The notes: a model not told the origin generated them from the sequence alone. A stretch of 15,085 bases of DNA from Bacteroidota bacterium (GCA_003242315.1 QGUY01000075.1:1-15085), one strand, 5' to 3'. Positions 7,732 through 15,085 are shown, counted from the stretch's first letter. Program-made: numbers and translations.

Positions 7732-9703
7732 AAAGATCTCCCCTTTCGCCTTCTACTCCTCTTAAATCGACCGACGTAAGGAAGTATGAATAAAGGTGGC
7801 CTTGCTGGACGGTGGTATCAACATGATCAAGTTGATCCTTGTCCAGCTCGGCTATTAACGTTGGTTCGCTGCCTGGCTCCTGCCGGTACAGCTTTAGTGC
7901 TTTAAGGTCTGTCGACGTTACCTGTCCCCAGGAGATATGAATGCCGTTCGTCGTAGAGACTAATCTGACCGATGATGGAGGTGCCGGACCTATTGCAGGA
8001 ACTACAATAGAAGCTGACTCACTCATGGCACTTGTCACACCCCTGATATCGAGGGCTTGCACCGCGTACGCGTACTGAACACCGGGCATGACATTATTAT
8101 CGATGTAGTAGTTCTTTGTAGAGCCGTCACGCGATGAATAGATAACCCTGAAGGTGCCGTCCGCTTCTTTTCGCCAAAGAACATATCCCAACAAATCGGA
8201 ATCGATCTCACGGAGGTCGGCCCATTCCACGAAGACTTTTCCGTCCTCCCAGCGAACATCGGGCCTCGGCGGCACTTCAGGTTGTATGTATATACCCGGC
8301 GTACCGTCTACGTGCCTGGAGGGTTCGCTGTGGACGTCGCTGTCGCTTACCGCCACGATCCTGTAGAAAGCTGCATCATAAGAGCGAACGACTCTGCTTG
8401 TATCGGTAAAAGACAGTATTGTCGAATCGAAAGGAACCAGCTGTGATATCAGGCGATACTCACCATCGGGTCGTTCCGCACGTTCGACAAAAAATCCTTT
8501 TACAAAGGGCTCATCATACATCCAACGAATGCGCACCCCGCCGTCGATTGTTGCCGCGGCAACCTCCACAGGCGGTGACGGCGGCTGAGCATCGCGATAC
8601 AGTGCTGACACCACTGCGCTGGAAACCGTCCTCTTTCCCGGACCTCTTGCCACAATCTGGTAATAAAAATTCTCAGATGACACGGGGACATGATCGATGA
8701 AAACCGTATCTGACGGCGGGACGACTGCAATTCTCGAAAAGCCGCTGTCGTACCACATACTGCGATAAACCTCAATTCCACGAAGGTATGGACCTGCCAA
8801 CATCTTCCAGCTAAGCACAATCTCGTGCTCCTTGCCGGAACCCAGTGCAGTGAGCCGTTCTATTAATGGAGGTGCTTGCTCATCTAGCGTGCCGGCACTA
8901 ATCGTATCGGATGGTGGCCCTGGATTACCAAAGGCATCCAGCGGAACGACAAAATAGTCGTAATGACCAGGCACAGCTACCGCGGTATCAATAGCAATCA
9001 GCGAAACCTCTTCGTCTATTGAATTAAATCCCTTGATCACCGGAGCAGGCGCATACTCGTTTCGCCCGAACACGCTTCGGTAAACGTTATACGACGCAAG
9101 CTCCCCCTGCCTGGGTACAAACCACTCCAAACGGATCTCCCTCCCGTATGCCCGGACATCGCGTAAAATCGGCTTGGGAATATCCGGTGTAGCCGGCATC
9201 GTTACAGCATTGCTTTCGGCAACAGATACCTCATTGCCGTTCACATCGCGAAGCCGCACACGATATTGACGTGCGTTGCGGTCGACAACGTCGCGATCGA
9301 AATATGCGGTTCCCATCGCCAGGTGCATCACGGGAACGTTGGCGACATACACGCTGTCTGTCGTTGTATTGTTACTGAAGTACTGCCACAATTTGTCGAT
9401 GTCATTACTTGTGAGTGGAGTCAGCATTCCAAAATACGGACTGAACGTCCTGATTCGTTCTTCCATTTCCGCGCGTGTAGCGGGCGCTTTAATTGTTGAA
9501 ATGAGTTTGTATCTGCCACGCTGGTCATTCACCTCAACCTCATAATAGTGTGCTTTTGGAATCTGATTGCCGAGGTAGACAAAAATTCCCTCCGCTGTTG
9601 CGATTGCTGCGGGCTGGTCATTAGACTGCGCGTGAAGCATGGGCGCCATCAGCACCATGATGGCGCACAGCAGACAAGCGTTGGAAGTGATGGTAGTTCT
9701 CAT
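7715..9703 (-). CDS. Secreted protein with five fibronectin type III domains
   Basis: This 662-residue protein has a signal peptide ending LHAQ (cleavage near residue 25). An N-terminal region of about 145 residues follows (26-170) that I do not recognise. Then come five fibronectin type III-like beta-sandwich domains at about 172-270, 277-370, 373-466, 478-568 and 573-660. Each shows the family pattern of an early Trp in a strand (such as RLEWFVP, VRIRWMYDEP, GIHISWGQV) and a later Tyr-x-Tyr-x-V strand (HYDYFVVPLDAFG, QYAYAVQALD, LYSYFLTSVD). No enzyme domain, transmembrane helix or Bacteroidota type IX sorting domain is visible at the C-terminus. It is probably periplasmic or cell-surface and mediates binding. 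It starts 9 bases after the stop of the Cys-rich segment upstream, so the two were probably one operon and may act together. Its partner or ligand is unknown. Confidence 0.85.
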   Translation of the reverse strand: MRTTITSNACLLCAIMVLMAPMLHAQSNDQPAAIATAEGIFVYLGNQIPKAHYYEVEVNDQRGRYKLISTIKAPATRAEMEERIRTFSPYFGMLTPLTSNDIDKLWQYFSNNTTTDSVYVANVPVMHLAMGTAYFDRDVVDRNARQYRVRLRDVNGNEVSVAESNAVTMPATPDIPKPILRDVRAYGREIRLEWFVPRQGELASYNVYRSVFGRNEYAPAPVIKGFNSIDEEVSLIAIDTAVAVPGHYDYFVVPLDAFGNPGPPSDTISAGTLDEQAPPLIERLTALGSGKEHEIVLSWKMLAGPYLRGIEVYRSMWYDSGFSRIAVVPPSDTVFIDHVPVSSENFYYQIVARGPGKRTVSSAVVSALYRDAQPPSPPVEVAAATIDGGVRIRWMYDEPFVKGFFVERAERPDGEYRLISQLVPFDSTILSFTDTSRVVRSYDAAFYRIVAVSDSDVHSEPSRHVDGTPGIYIQPEVPPRPDVRWEDGKVFVEWADLREIDSDLLGYVLWRKEADGTFRVIYSSRDGSTKNYYIDNNVMPGVQYAYAVQALDIRGVTSAMSESASIVVPAIGPAPPSSVRLVSTTNGIHISWGQVTSTDLKALKLYRQEPGSEPTLIAELDKDQLDHVDTTVQQGHLYSYFLTSVDLRGVEGERGDLSTIRY

Positions 9704-9712
9704 AGCTTAACG

Positions 9713-10186
9713 TTACCAGTTCGCTGCCATAGGTGGCTGACCGCTGCAATTACCGAACCCAAAGGAAAGATCAGTTTTACCGGTGGAGTCGAGTAGTACT
9801 TCAACACTCACCGCTTTGGTGATGGAACCGCCAATACAACTCTTGCAGCAGATTCCATCCCAGCATGGAGTGGGGAAACATTGTTTTGCTGTACCGGACA
9901 CTGAAATGCTGCCACAGCCATTGACGGAAAATGCACCTGAACCAGTATTATAAATACCCTTTACCCCGAGCTCAGCGCGCGCTTCTGCGCCGAGTTTGGT
10001 ACACGTGATCGATGCCGCCTTGAAATACACATGGGCAAACGCCATAGCGCCAATACCATACTCATTACCTGCGTCATCGAAGTTCATCCATATGCGCGCG
10101 TCAAGACCGGCCTTCGCACCCATGGTTGCACTTAGAACTCCCAGATCGATGTTGTAATCGGGAATATTAATTACGGGTAAATCCTC
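9713..10186 (-). pseudogene. Cys-rich secreted-type protein, 3' part only (5' end missing)
   Basis: An open frame continues up to 10258, but its first about 24 residues are only the out-of-frame reading of the sensor gene's transmembrane helix, begun at a GTG, so I do not count them. From about EDLPVINIPDYNIDLGV onward the frame reads like a real secreted protein. It has alternating beta-rich segments, GLDARIWMNFDDAGNEYGIG, and eight cysteines, five of them clustered in KQCFPTPCWDGICCKSCIGG, suggesting disulfides or metal binding outside the cytoplasm. No signal peptide is present. The only nearby ATG (10121-10123) would give a 136-residue protein, also without one. I infer this is the C-terminal remnant of a longer exported protein whose 5' part has been lost. 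I do not recognise the family. The stop lies 9 bases before the FN3 gene start, indicating an original operon pair. Confidence 0.55.
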
Positions 10187-12600
10187 GCAATACGCATACG
10201 ATAGGCAGCAAATATGAGCGTGAAGACCACCAGTGAACATATTGCATAAAACCACCACGTACTCCAGAACGGCGGTTCGATCAGGATGACCACAGTCAAA
10301 CCGGTATCATTCCAGACGCCATCGTTGTTGGAGGCCTTGACCCGAAAGGTGTATTTGCCGGGATCGAGGTTGGTATACGTTGCAAACCGACGTTGTGTCG
10401 AGGTCCAGTTTTGGTCGAATCCTTCAAGTTTGTATGCGTACTGGTTCTTCTGGGGTGCCGTCAGGTGCAGCGCAGAAAACTCAAAGGAAAACACATCGTC
10501 GCGATGCGACAACCTGATCGTATCAGTGTACTCCGGAGCTTTTGGTAAATCATAATCCTCGTTAAACACCTTGAAACCTGTAAGCACAACATCTGGTTTT
10601 AATGCGTTGTCACGAATGGCATTCGGGTAAAAAGAGTTGTATCCATTTATTCCGCCAAAAAAGAGTTCGCCGTCCACACTCTTGTGATACGCGCCAGCAT
10701 TGAACTCTGTACCTTGAAGTCCATCGCTTGCATCATAGCGACGGAAGGTCTCTGACTTTGGATCGAATCGCACGATGCCGTTATTCGTGCTCAGCCACAG
10801 CACCCCGTCATTATCGGGAAGGACACCATAGACCACGTCGTTTGGCAGTCCATCGCGTTCGGTATAGCTATAGAATCGGCCTTCTGCGGGCACGAACCGA
10901 TTAAACCCAGAAGCCGTTCCTATCCAAAGCACGTTTTCCTTCGCGTCAATGCTGATGCTGGCGATGACATTGCTGCTGATAGAAAATGAATCGGCAGGAT
11001 TGTGAACAAAGGAGCGAAAAGCATCGCGGTGTGGATCGTAGTGTAGCAAGCCAGCACCCCGGGTTCCAATCCACAGCGTTCCATCATTATCTACTTCAAT
11101 ACTTCGAATCTCCTTGCGTCGAGTTCCTGCACGAGCACTATCCTGCCAGTCGTGATGCCTTATCCGCATGGTGGTGGTTTCAACGCTGTACAATCCTTCC
11201 AGGGTCCCCAGCCAGAAGGTTCCGTTTGGATCTGTGCGGATTACATATATTGGATTCTCACGCCACTTTGGATCGACAACAAAAGATCGAAATTTACCGG
11301 TCGTTGGGTCCAAGGTTTCAAGTGTTCCCTGCTCGGTGCCAATCCATAGAGTGTAGTGACTTGCGTTCGACACGCAGTAAATAGACCGAATGGCATCCGC
11401 TCGTCGGGAAGCTGACGTTCCATGAAGATATTCTCTGATATTGCCCTTTTTGTCCATACGGAAAAGGCCACCGCGGGTGCCGGTCCAGATATTTCCTTCG
11501 GGGTCTTTCGCTATGGCAAACACGCTGTTTGCGATATCTCCTTGTATGCCGGGGCGGTTCTGGTAAAATGAGAACTTTCGATTGATAAGATTCAGTTTGT
11601 TGATTCCGTTCAGCGTTCCCACCCATAGGTTGCCAAAGGAATCGAACGCCAGAGACGACACCCGGTCATTGGAAAGGCTGGTGAATTGAACGGGATTAGC
11701 ACGCAGGTGAAGTTGCTCGCCCGTTTGAGGACTCCATCGCACCAATCCCTCCTCATGAAATCCAATCCATAAATTGCCTTCCGGATCAGAGACAATTGAA
11801 GACACTTCGTCCAGTTCCGGACCCTCAAGAACTATTTGTCTGAATTCCGGCAATTCGCCGGACACCATGGTTCCCGCGAAGAGGCCATCACCGTGTGTAC
11901 CAATGTAAAGAACACCTGCTCCACTCTCGTGCAATGCCATGATGTGATCGTCGGTGTTCGTCTTTTTCGCAGACAGCTTATGCGCCACGAACGAGGCGGT
12001 TAATGTATCGTAGCGATACAATCCTGTGGTTGTACCGACCCACAATGTCCCCTTGCTGTCCTCATAAATACAATTTACCCGCTTTCCGGCGTAGCTGGGT
12101 CCCCCTTTGAAGTAACTGACAAATCCGTCTCGCTCCAGGCGGTTAAGGCCATTGTCAGTTCCCACCCAGACTGTGCCTTTGCGGTCTTGCCAGATGCTTG
12201 TGACCAGATTGCTCGTGAGTCCGCGGGGATCATTAGCGGCGTAACGAAAAGACTTGAACCGTCGTGTGCGAGGGTCGAAACGATTTAGCCCTCCACTTAG
12301 TGTACCGATCCAGAGATAACCGTCGCGGTCTTCGAACAGGGAATAAATGCAATTGTCGCTAATCGACCCAGAATCGTACTTGTCGTGACGGTAAACCGTG
12401 AAATCATATCCGTCATACTTGTTTAGGCCATCTTGTGTGCCAAACCACAGGAACCCCATGCGGTCCTGCAGAATGGCGTACACCGATCCCTGTGAGAGTC
12501 CGTCGTCCAGATTGAGGTGATCAAAGCGAACAAACCGGGACTGCCCTGCCAACGCTCCTGAGAGCAGGAGTAAACATGCAAAACAGGTACCCTTCCTCAT
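10171..12600 (-). CDS. Two-component-type propeller sensor, truncated after its transmembrane helix
   Basis: From the ATG at 12598-12600 this is an 809-residue protein with a signal peptide (MRKGTCFACLLLLSGALA). A frame extension of 21 residues upstream is rejected because it would spoil the signal peptide. About 14 Reg_prop blades follow, each with a motif such as LWFGTQDGLN, LWIGTLSGGLN, VWVGTDNGLN and LWLSTNNGI, enough for two seven-bladed propellers. Then comes a Y_Y_Y domain (about 700-780, with YAYKLEGFDQNW and YTFRVKASNNDGVW). The sequence PPFWSTWWFYAICSLVVFTL is the usual link into the membrane helix. The protein ends at RIARIYP-stop, exactly where related sensors continue into a coiled coil, histidine-kinase domains and often a response regulator. 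No such domains follow in any frame. So the glycan-sensing half is intact and the output is lost. It lies 125 bases downstream of the esterase gene on the same strand. Confidence 0.85.
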   Translation of the reverse strand: MRKGTCFACLLLLSGALAGQSRFVRFDHLNLDDGLSQGSVYAILQDRMGFLWFGTQDGLNKYDGYDFTVYRHDKYDSGSISDNCIYSLFEDRDGYLWIGTLSGGLNRFDPRTRRFKSFRYAANDPRGLTSNLVTSIWQDRKGTVWVGTDNGLNRLERDGFVSYFKGGPSYAGKRVNCIYEDSKGTLWVGTTTGLYRYDTLTASFVAHKLSAKKTNTDDHIMALHESGAGVLYIGTHGDGLFAGTMVSGELPEFRQIVLEGPELDEVSSIVSDPEGNLWIGFHEEGLVRWSPQTGEQLHLRANPVQFTSLSNDRVSSLAFDSFGNLWVGTLNGINKLNLINRKFSFYQNRPGIQGDIANSVFAIAKDPEGNIWTGTRGGLFRMDKKGNIREYLHGTSASRRADAIRSIYCVSNASHYTLWIGTEQGTLETLDPTTGKFRSFVVDPKWRENPIYVIRTDPNGTFWLGTLEGLYSVETTTMRIRHHDWQDSARAGTRRKEIRSIEVDNDGTLWIGTRGAGLLHYDPHRDAFRSFVHNPADSFSISSNVIASISIDAKENVLWIGTASGFNRFVPAEGRFYSYTERDGLPNDVVYGVLPDNDGVLWLSTNNGIVRFDPKSETFRRYDASDGLQGTEFNAGAYHKSVDGELFFGGINGYNSFYPNAIRDNALKPDVVLTGFKVFNEDYDLPKAPEYTDTIRLSHRDDVFSFEFSALHLTAPQKNQYAYKLEGFDQNWTSTQRRFATYTNLDPGKYTFRVKASNNDGVWNDTGLTVVILIEPPFWSTWWFYAICSLVVFTLIFAAYRMRIARIYP

Positions 12601-12725
12601 AGTACGAGACCGTCTCCAAAATAAGGAGGGTCGGCCAGCCAGGGAAATCACAATGAGCAGCAAACGTCTGGTGGAATTAACCGGACGTCTACCGTCAATA
12701 AGTTACAAAAATGGAGGGACTTGAT
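12601..12725 (-). promoter_or_regulatory. Short intergenic region upstream of the propeller sensor
   Basis: These 125 bases lie between the esterase stop and the sensor start on the same strand. A small inverted repeat GAGAC-C-GTCTC (12606-12616) sits directly upstream of the sensor ATG, and GACGTC occurs near 12684-12689. No clear promoter or terminator motif is visible. The gap is large enough for a separate promoter, but co-transcription with the esterase is equally possible. Confidence 0.25.
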
Positions 12726-14024
12726 CTACCGTACTTGCAACTTCTCCATCAGCCAGGCCTCAACCTTTTCCCGTTGTTCGGGATAGGTCCAGTGCCCGGT
12801 CTCAAGTGCGAGAAGCAATTCTTTTGGAGCGGTGATTACGTTGTAGGCCGCATACATCGAAGTGGGTGGACACACTTCGTCATTGAATCCCCACGAATAC
12901 AGCCCGGGTACCTTTACTTGTCTCGCAAAATTGACGACATCGTAGTATCCGATCGTTTCGAGCTTTGCTTTGGTATTGTGGACGGCCGCATTGTTCTTGT
13001 CCAGGACGTGAGGCCATCCTCCTGCCCTATTCTTCAAATAGCCCGTCAGATCGCTTAGCGCCGGATAGTAGGCTGCCAGATATTTCACGCGAGAATCAAG
13101 CCCGGCAGTGATGATCGACAACGCACCACCCTGGCTTCCACCGGTCACGGCAAGATTGCTTCCATCAAACTGAGGCAGTGTAAAAATGAAATCAATGGAG
13201 CGCACACATCCGAGATACACACGCTTGTAGTAGTACTGATCTTTGTCGTCAAGGTTGAAGGTAAAATACCGGTTTAGCGGCCCGGCGCCCAGGTTTTGAT
13301 AAACCGCCGGTTCCATGTTCACGGGGACACCGTGAATGCCAACTTCAAATGTAATAACGCCCTTCTCGGCGGTAGATACATCGCCATTGTATGGCCTTAC
13401 ACCAGCTCCCGGAACACGAAGCAACGCTGGATATTTTCCTTCCGCTTTCGGCACGCAAAGAATTCCATAGAATCTCGAACCAGGTCTGAAATTCTGAAGA
13501 TTAACGTGATACACGTTGACTTTCTCCGTGCAGCGTTCGGGAAGCAACGTCATCCTTGCATCGATCGGTATCTTTGAATTTTCTTCCTTTGCCTTCTCCC
13601 AGAACTGAACAAAGTCGGCCGGATTCTCGACAGTGGGCTGGATGCGAAGCGGATCGAACGCCGCTGTTGCTAATCCACGATACTCCTTTCCATCGACCTT
13701 TGCAACGACCTCGCAACGCAGAAAACCCGGAGTTCTCATTGTACCTCCATCAATGGTGAGTGTTCCTTTCTTGAGAACAACGTTATCTTCGGTTTTAGTC
13801 GGATCCATTTTTTCAGGACCAACTTTGTAACTGACCGTAACGTCTTTGATAAGGTTGCCGTCGCGTATCACCATGACATTGAACTTTGCCGTTTCACCGG
13901 GTTTGTAAGTCCAATCGTCGTGATCAGGCCCTACAATAACTTTCACGACCTGCCCCGGCTGAGCGAGCACTTCGGCGTGCAGGACTGGAAATAGGAGGAA
14001 GAAAAGGAATATCCGTGTTTTCAT
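12726..14024 (-). CDS. Secreted AXE1/CE7-like acetyl esterase (acetylxylan esterase family)
   Basis: From the ATG at 14022-14024 this is a 432-residue protein with a signal peptide cleaved near VLAQ (about residue 21). A TTG two codons upstream is a possible but less likely start. Residues 22-125 look like an Ig-like beta domain (KPGETAKFNVMVIRDG). Residues about 130-430 form an alpha/beta hydrolase of the AXE1 type. The nucleophile is Ser297 in GGSQGG, the acid is probably Asp382 in GFNDEVCPPTS, and the base is His411 in ETGHWTYPEQ. Classical CE7 esterases have an RGQ oxyanion motif and a terminal HE; here the corresponding places read RVPGAG and GHW, so substrate choice may differ. The likely role is removing acetyl groups from xylan or xylo-oligosaccharides in the periplasm or at the surface. 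The divergent GH30 gene and the sensor downstream support a polysaccharide role. Confidence 0.88.
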   Translation of the reverse strand: MKTRIFLFFLLFPVLHAEVLAQPGQVVKVIVGPDHDDWTYKPGETAKFNVMVIRDGNLIKDVTVSYKVGPEKMDPTKTEDNVVLKKGTLTIDGGTMRTPGFLRCEVVAKVDGKEYRGLATAAFDPLRIQPTVENPADFVQFWEKAKEENSKIPIDARMTLLPERCTEKVNVYHVNLQNFRPGSRFYGILCVPKAEGKYPALLRVPGAGVRPYNGDVSTAEKGVITFEVGIHGVPVNMEPAVYQNLGAGPLNRYFTFNLDDKDQYYYKRVYLGCVRSIDFIFTLPQFDGSNLAVTGGSQGGALSIITAGLDSRVKYLAAYYPALSDLTGYLKNRAGGWPHVLDKNNAAVHNTKAKLETIGYYDVVNFARQVKVPGLYSWGFNDEVCPPTSMYAAYNVITAPKELLLALETGHWTYPEQREKVEAWLMEKLQVR

Positions 14025-14205
14025 GGTCAATAGGTTTAGGGATGGTCCGGAAAATATAAACCGAATTGGTTCATCATCCGATCGCGATAATATAGGAAAA
14101 AGCGCAATAGTAAGCGACCGATTCCCCCTACTTCCTCAGGACAGCGCAGGACCATCAACAGAAAATTTCTAACGAACTTGGCTCTACGTCAAAAAAGCAA
14201 TCGTT
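14025..14205. promoter_or_regulatory. Divergent control region between esterase and GH30 genes
   Basis: These 181 bases lie between two divergent polysaccharide-degradation genes and should hold both promoters. Visible elements are an imperfect palindrome AACC-GAATT-GGTT (14059-14071), the perfect palindrome ATCGCGAT (14081-14088), and a direct repeat of CAGGAC (14137-14142 and 14147-14152) spaced ten bases, about one helical turn. On the minus strand TATATTTT (14051-14058) is one base off the Bacteroidota -7 element and lies about 26 bases before the esterase ATG, but no -33 element was found at the right distance. The direct repeat could be a regulator site; this is inference. Confidence 0.4.
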
Positions 14206-15085
14206 ATGAGAATCCTTGCAATAACTTCCCTGACGTTGGCCCTTCTAACCACTGCCATCAGCTGTGGTGGTGACGACAAGGAACCGCAGAAATTCAACCT
14301 CACGGTCAACAATGGGAGTGGATCGGGGCAGTACCCTGCAGGACAGGTCATCACAGTCAGCGCGAACGCAGAACCAGATGGACAATACTTTGCCGGATGG
14401 ATCGGAAACGCCGATGTCCTGAACGACGCTTCGCAAAAGATTGCCAATCTCACTATGCCCGCCCGAGATGTCGAGATTACGGCAACCTATCAAGACATAC
14501 CTACCGACCCGGTTACACTGGCACTCGACAAGACTGTAACATATCAAACCATCGATGGCTTCGGATTCTTTGGCGCACATGACGTCTGGTGGGAAAGCGC
14601 AGGTAACATGTGGAATGAAGATTGGGGCGAAAAGGTGATCAGCGACCTGGGGATCACGATCTGGCGAAATGAATATTTTCCGCCACCCGACAATGCAGGA
14701 CAAGACGCAGATTGGGTCAAACAAAAACCTGTAGTGGACGGCTTGAAGGCAATAGCTGATGCACATGGCGTTGATCTCAAGTTTGTCTTCACCGTCTGGA
14801 GTCCACCGGCAGACCTGAAATGGCAATCTAGCTTCACTTGGCCTGGCGATGAAAACGCCACACGCAGCGAAGGCTCCGTTAGCACCAAGAATGGTGGCAC
14901 GTTGAACCCCAACAAGTACAACGAATTTGCCGACTGGCTGAAGGAAGGCATCCAACTCTACGAAGATGCCGGCATTCAGCTCTATGCGCTCAGTCCACAG
15001 AATGAGCCCATGTTCACGCAACCTTTCAACTCATGCACATACACGTTCGAGGGTTACACGACCATTTTAAAACCGTTTTTACTTA
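14206..15085 (+). CDS. GH30-family glycosidase lipoprotein with N-terminal bacterial repeat domain (cut by right edge)
   Basis: The frame begins at the ATG at 14206-14208 and is open to the window end (293 codons). The signal peptide ends in AISC (Cys20), and the following GGDDKE is acidic, as in Bacteroidota lipoproteins exported to the cell surface. Residues about 30-96 resemble a divergent InlB B-type repeat (LTVNNGSGSGQYPAGQVI, then FAGWIG, then TMPARDVEITATY). From about 105 the catalytic barrel begins with TIDGFGFFGAHDVWW. Typical GH30 features follow: LGITIWRNEYFPPPDN, FTVWSPPADLKW, and ALSPQNEPMF, where Glu267 in NEP is the expected acid/base of clan GH-A. The nucleophile glutamate should lie beyond the window. 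GH30 members cleave xylan, glucuronoxylan or beta-glucans; the neighbouring esterase favours xylan, but the exact subfamily is not fixed. Confidence 0.87.
   Translation, partial: MRILAITSLTLALLTTAISCGGDDKEPQKFNLTVNNGSGSGQYPAGQVITVSANAEPDGQYFAGWIGNADVLNDASQKIANLTMPARDVEITATYQDIPTDPVTLALDKTVTYQTIDGFGFFGAHDVWWESAGNMWNEDWGEKVISDLGITIWRNEYFPPPDNAGQDADWVKQKPVVDGLKAIADAHGVDLKFVFTVWSPPADLKWQSSFTWPGDENATRSEGSVSTKNGGTLNPNKYNEFADWLKEGIQLYEDAGIQLYALSPQNEPMFTQPFNSCTYTFEGYTTILKPFLL

Noticed and set aside
10187..10258. First 24 residues of the open frame that ends at 9713
   Set aside because: They start at a GTG and are just the shifted reading of the sensor's transmembrane helix; they do not look like a signal peptide or a natural N-terminus.
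10286..11384. Plus-strand open frames of up to 132 codons under the propeller sensor
   Set aside because: They are antisense shadows of repetitive propeller-blade coding sequence.
10300..12560. Possible DNA repeat array or CRISPR-like periodicity
   Set aside because: The periodicity comes from protein-level propeller blades (W-x-GT-x-x-GL); the DNA units are diverged and unevenly spaced.
12601..12663. Upstream extension of the propeller sensor by 21 residues
   Set aside because: The ATG at 12598-12600 directly precedes a clean signal peptide; the extension places Arg-rich sequence before it.
14025..14030. TTG start of the esterase
   Set aside because: The ATG two codons downstream begins a standard signal peptide.
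14245..15021. Open minus-strand frame of 258 codons
   Set aside because: It is antisense to the GH30 gene, whose plus-strand frame carries clear family motifs and a lipoprotein signal peptide; the antisense translation has no recognisable domain.

Overview
The window looks like chromosomal DNA of a free-living member of the Bacteroidota. A Cytophagales-type soil polysaccharide degrader is my inference; the exact genus cannot be read from the sequence. The signs are a Bacteroidota-style Crp/Fnr regulator, a two-propeller plus Y_Y_Y sensor of the type that controls glycan use in this phylum, a glycosidase lipoprotein with an acidic GGDD stretch after its lipobox, and start codons preceded by A-rich or featureless DNA rather than strong Shine-Dalgarno sites.

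Left part (1-7659). The N-terminal part of a Crp/Fnr-type regulator runs off the left edge on the minus strand. An AraC-family regulator diverges from it. A hairpin and a roughly 300-base leader follow, and then a complete tripartite RND efflux operon: lipoprotein adaptor, inner-membrane HAE1-type pump, and NodT/OprM-type outer-membrane factor. The AraC protein is the obvious candidate regulator of the operon. A second hairpin lies between adaptor and pump, and a third lies at the convergent end of the operon.

Middle part (7715-12600, minus strand). In transcription order there is a 14-blade propeller sensor that stops just after its transmembrane helix, then a Cys-rich secreted-type protein segment with no start of its own, then, 9 bases later, a secreted protein with five fibronectin type III domains. 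The sensor has lost the cytoplasmic output part expected after the membrane helix. The Cys-rich frame is open at its 5' end only because it runs as a shadow through the sensor's membrane helix. I read this as a junction (deletion, rearrangement or assembly join) near 10171-10186 that fused the 5' part of a sensor kinase gene to the 3' part of a large secreted-protein gene. This is the most unusual point of the window.

Right part (12726-15085). A secreted AXE1/CE7-like carbohydrate esterase (minus strand) diverges from a GH30-family glycosidase lipoprotein cut by the right edge. With the sensor just downstream of the esterase, this resembles part of a xylan or plant cell-wall utilisation locus: sensing, deacetylation and chain cleavage. 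No SusC/SusD pair is visible. I saw no tRNA, rRNA, CRISPR array, insertion sequence or integrase.
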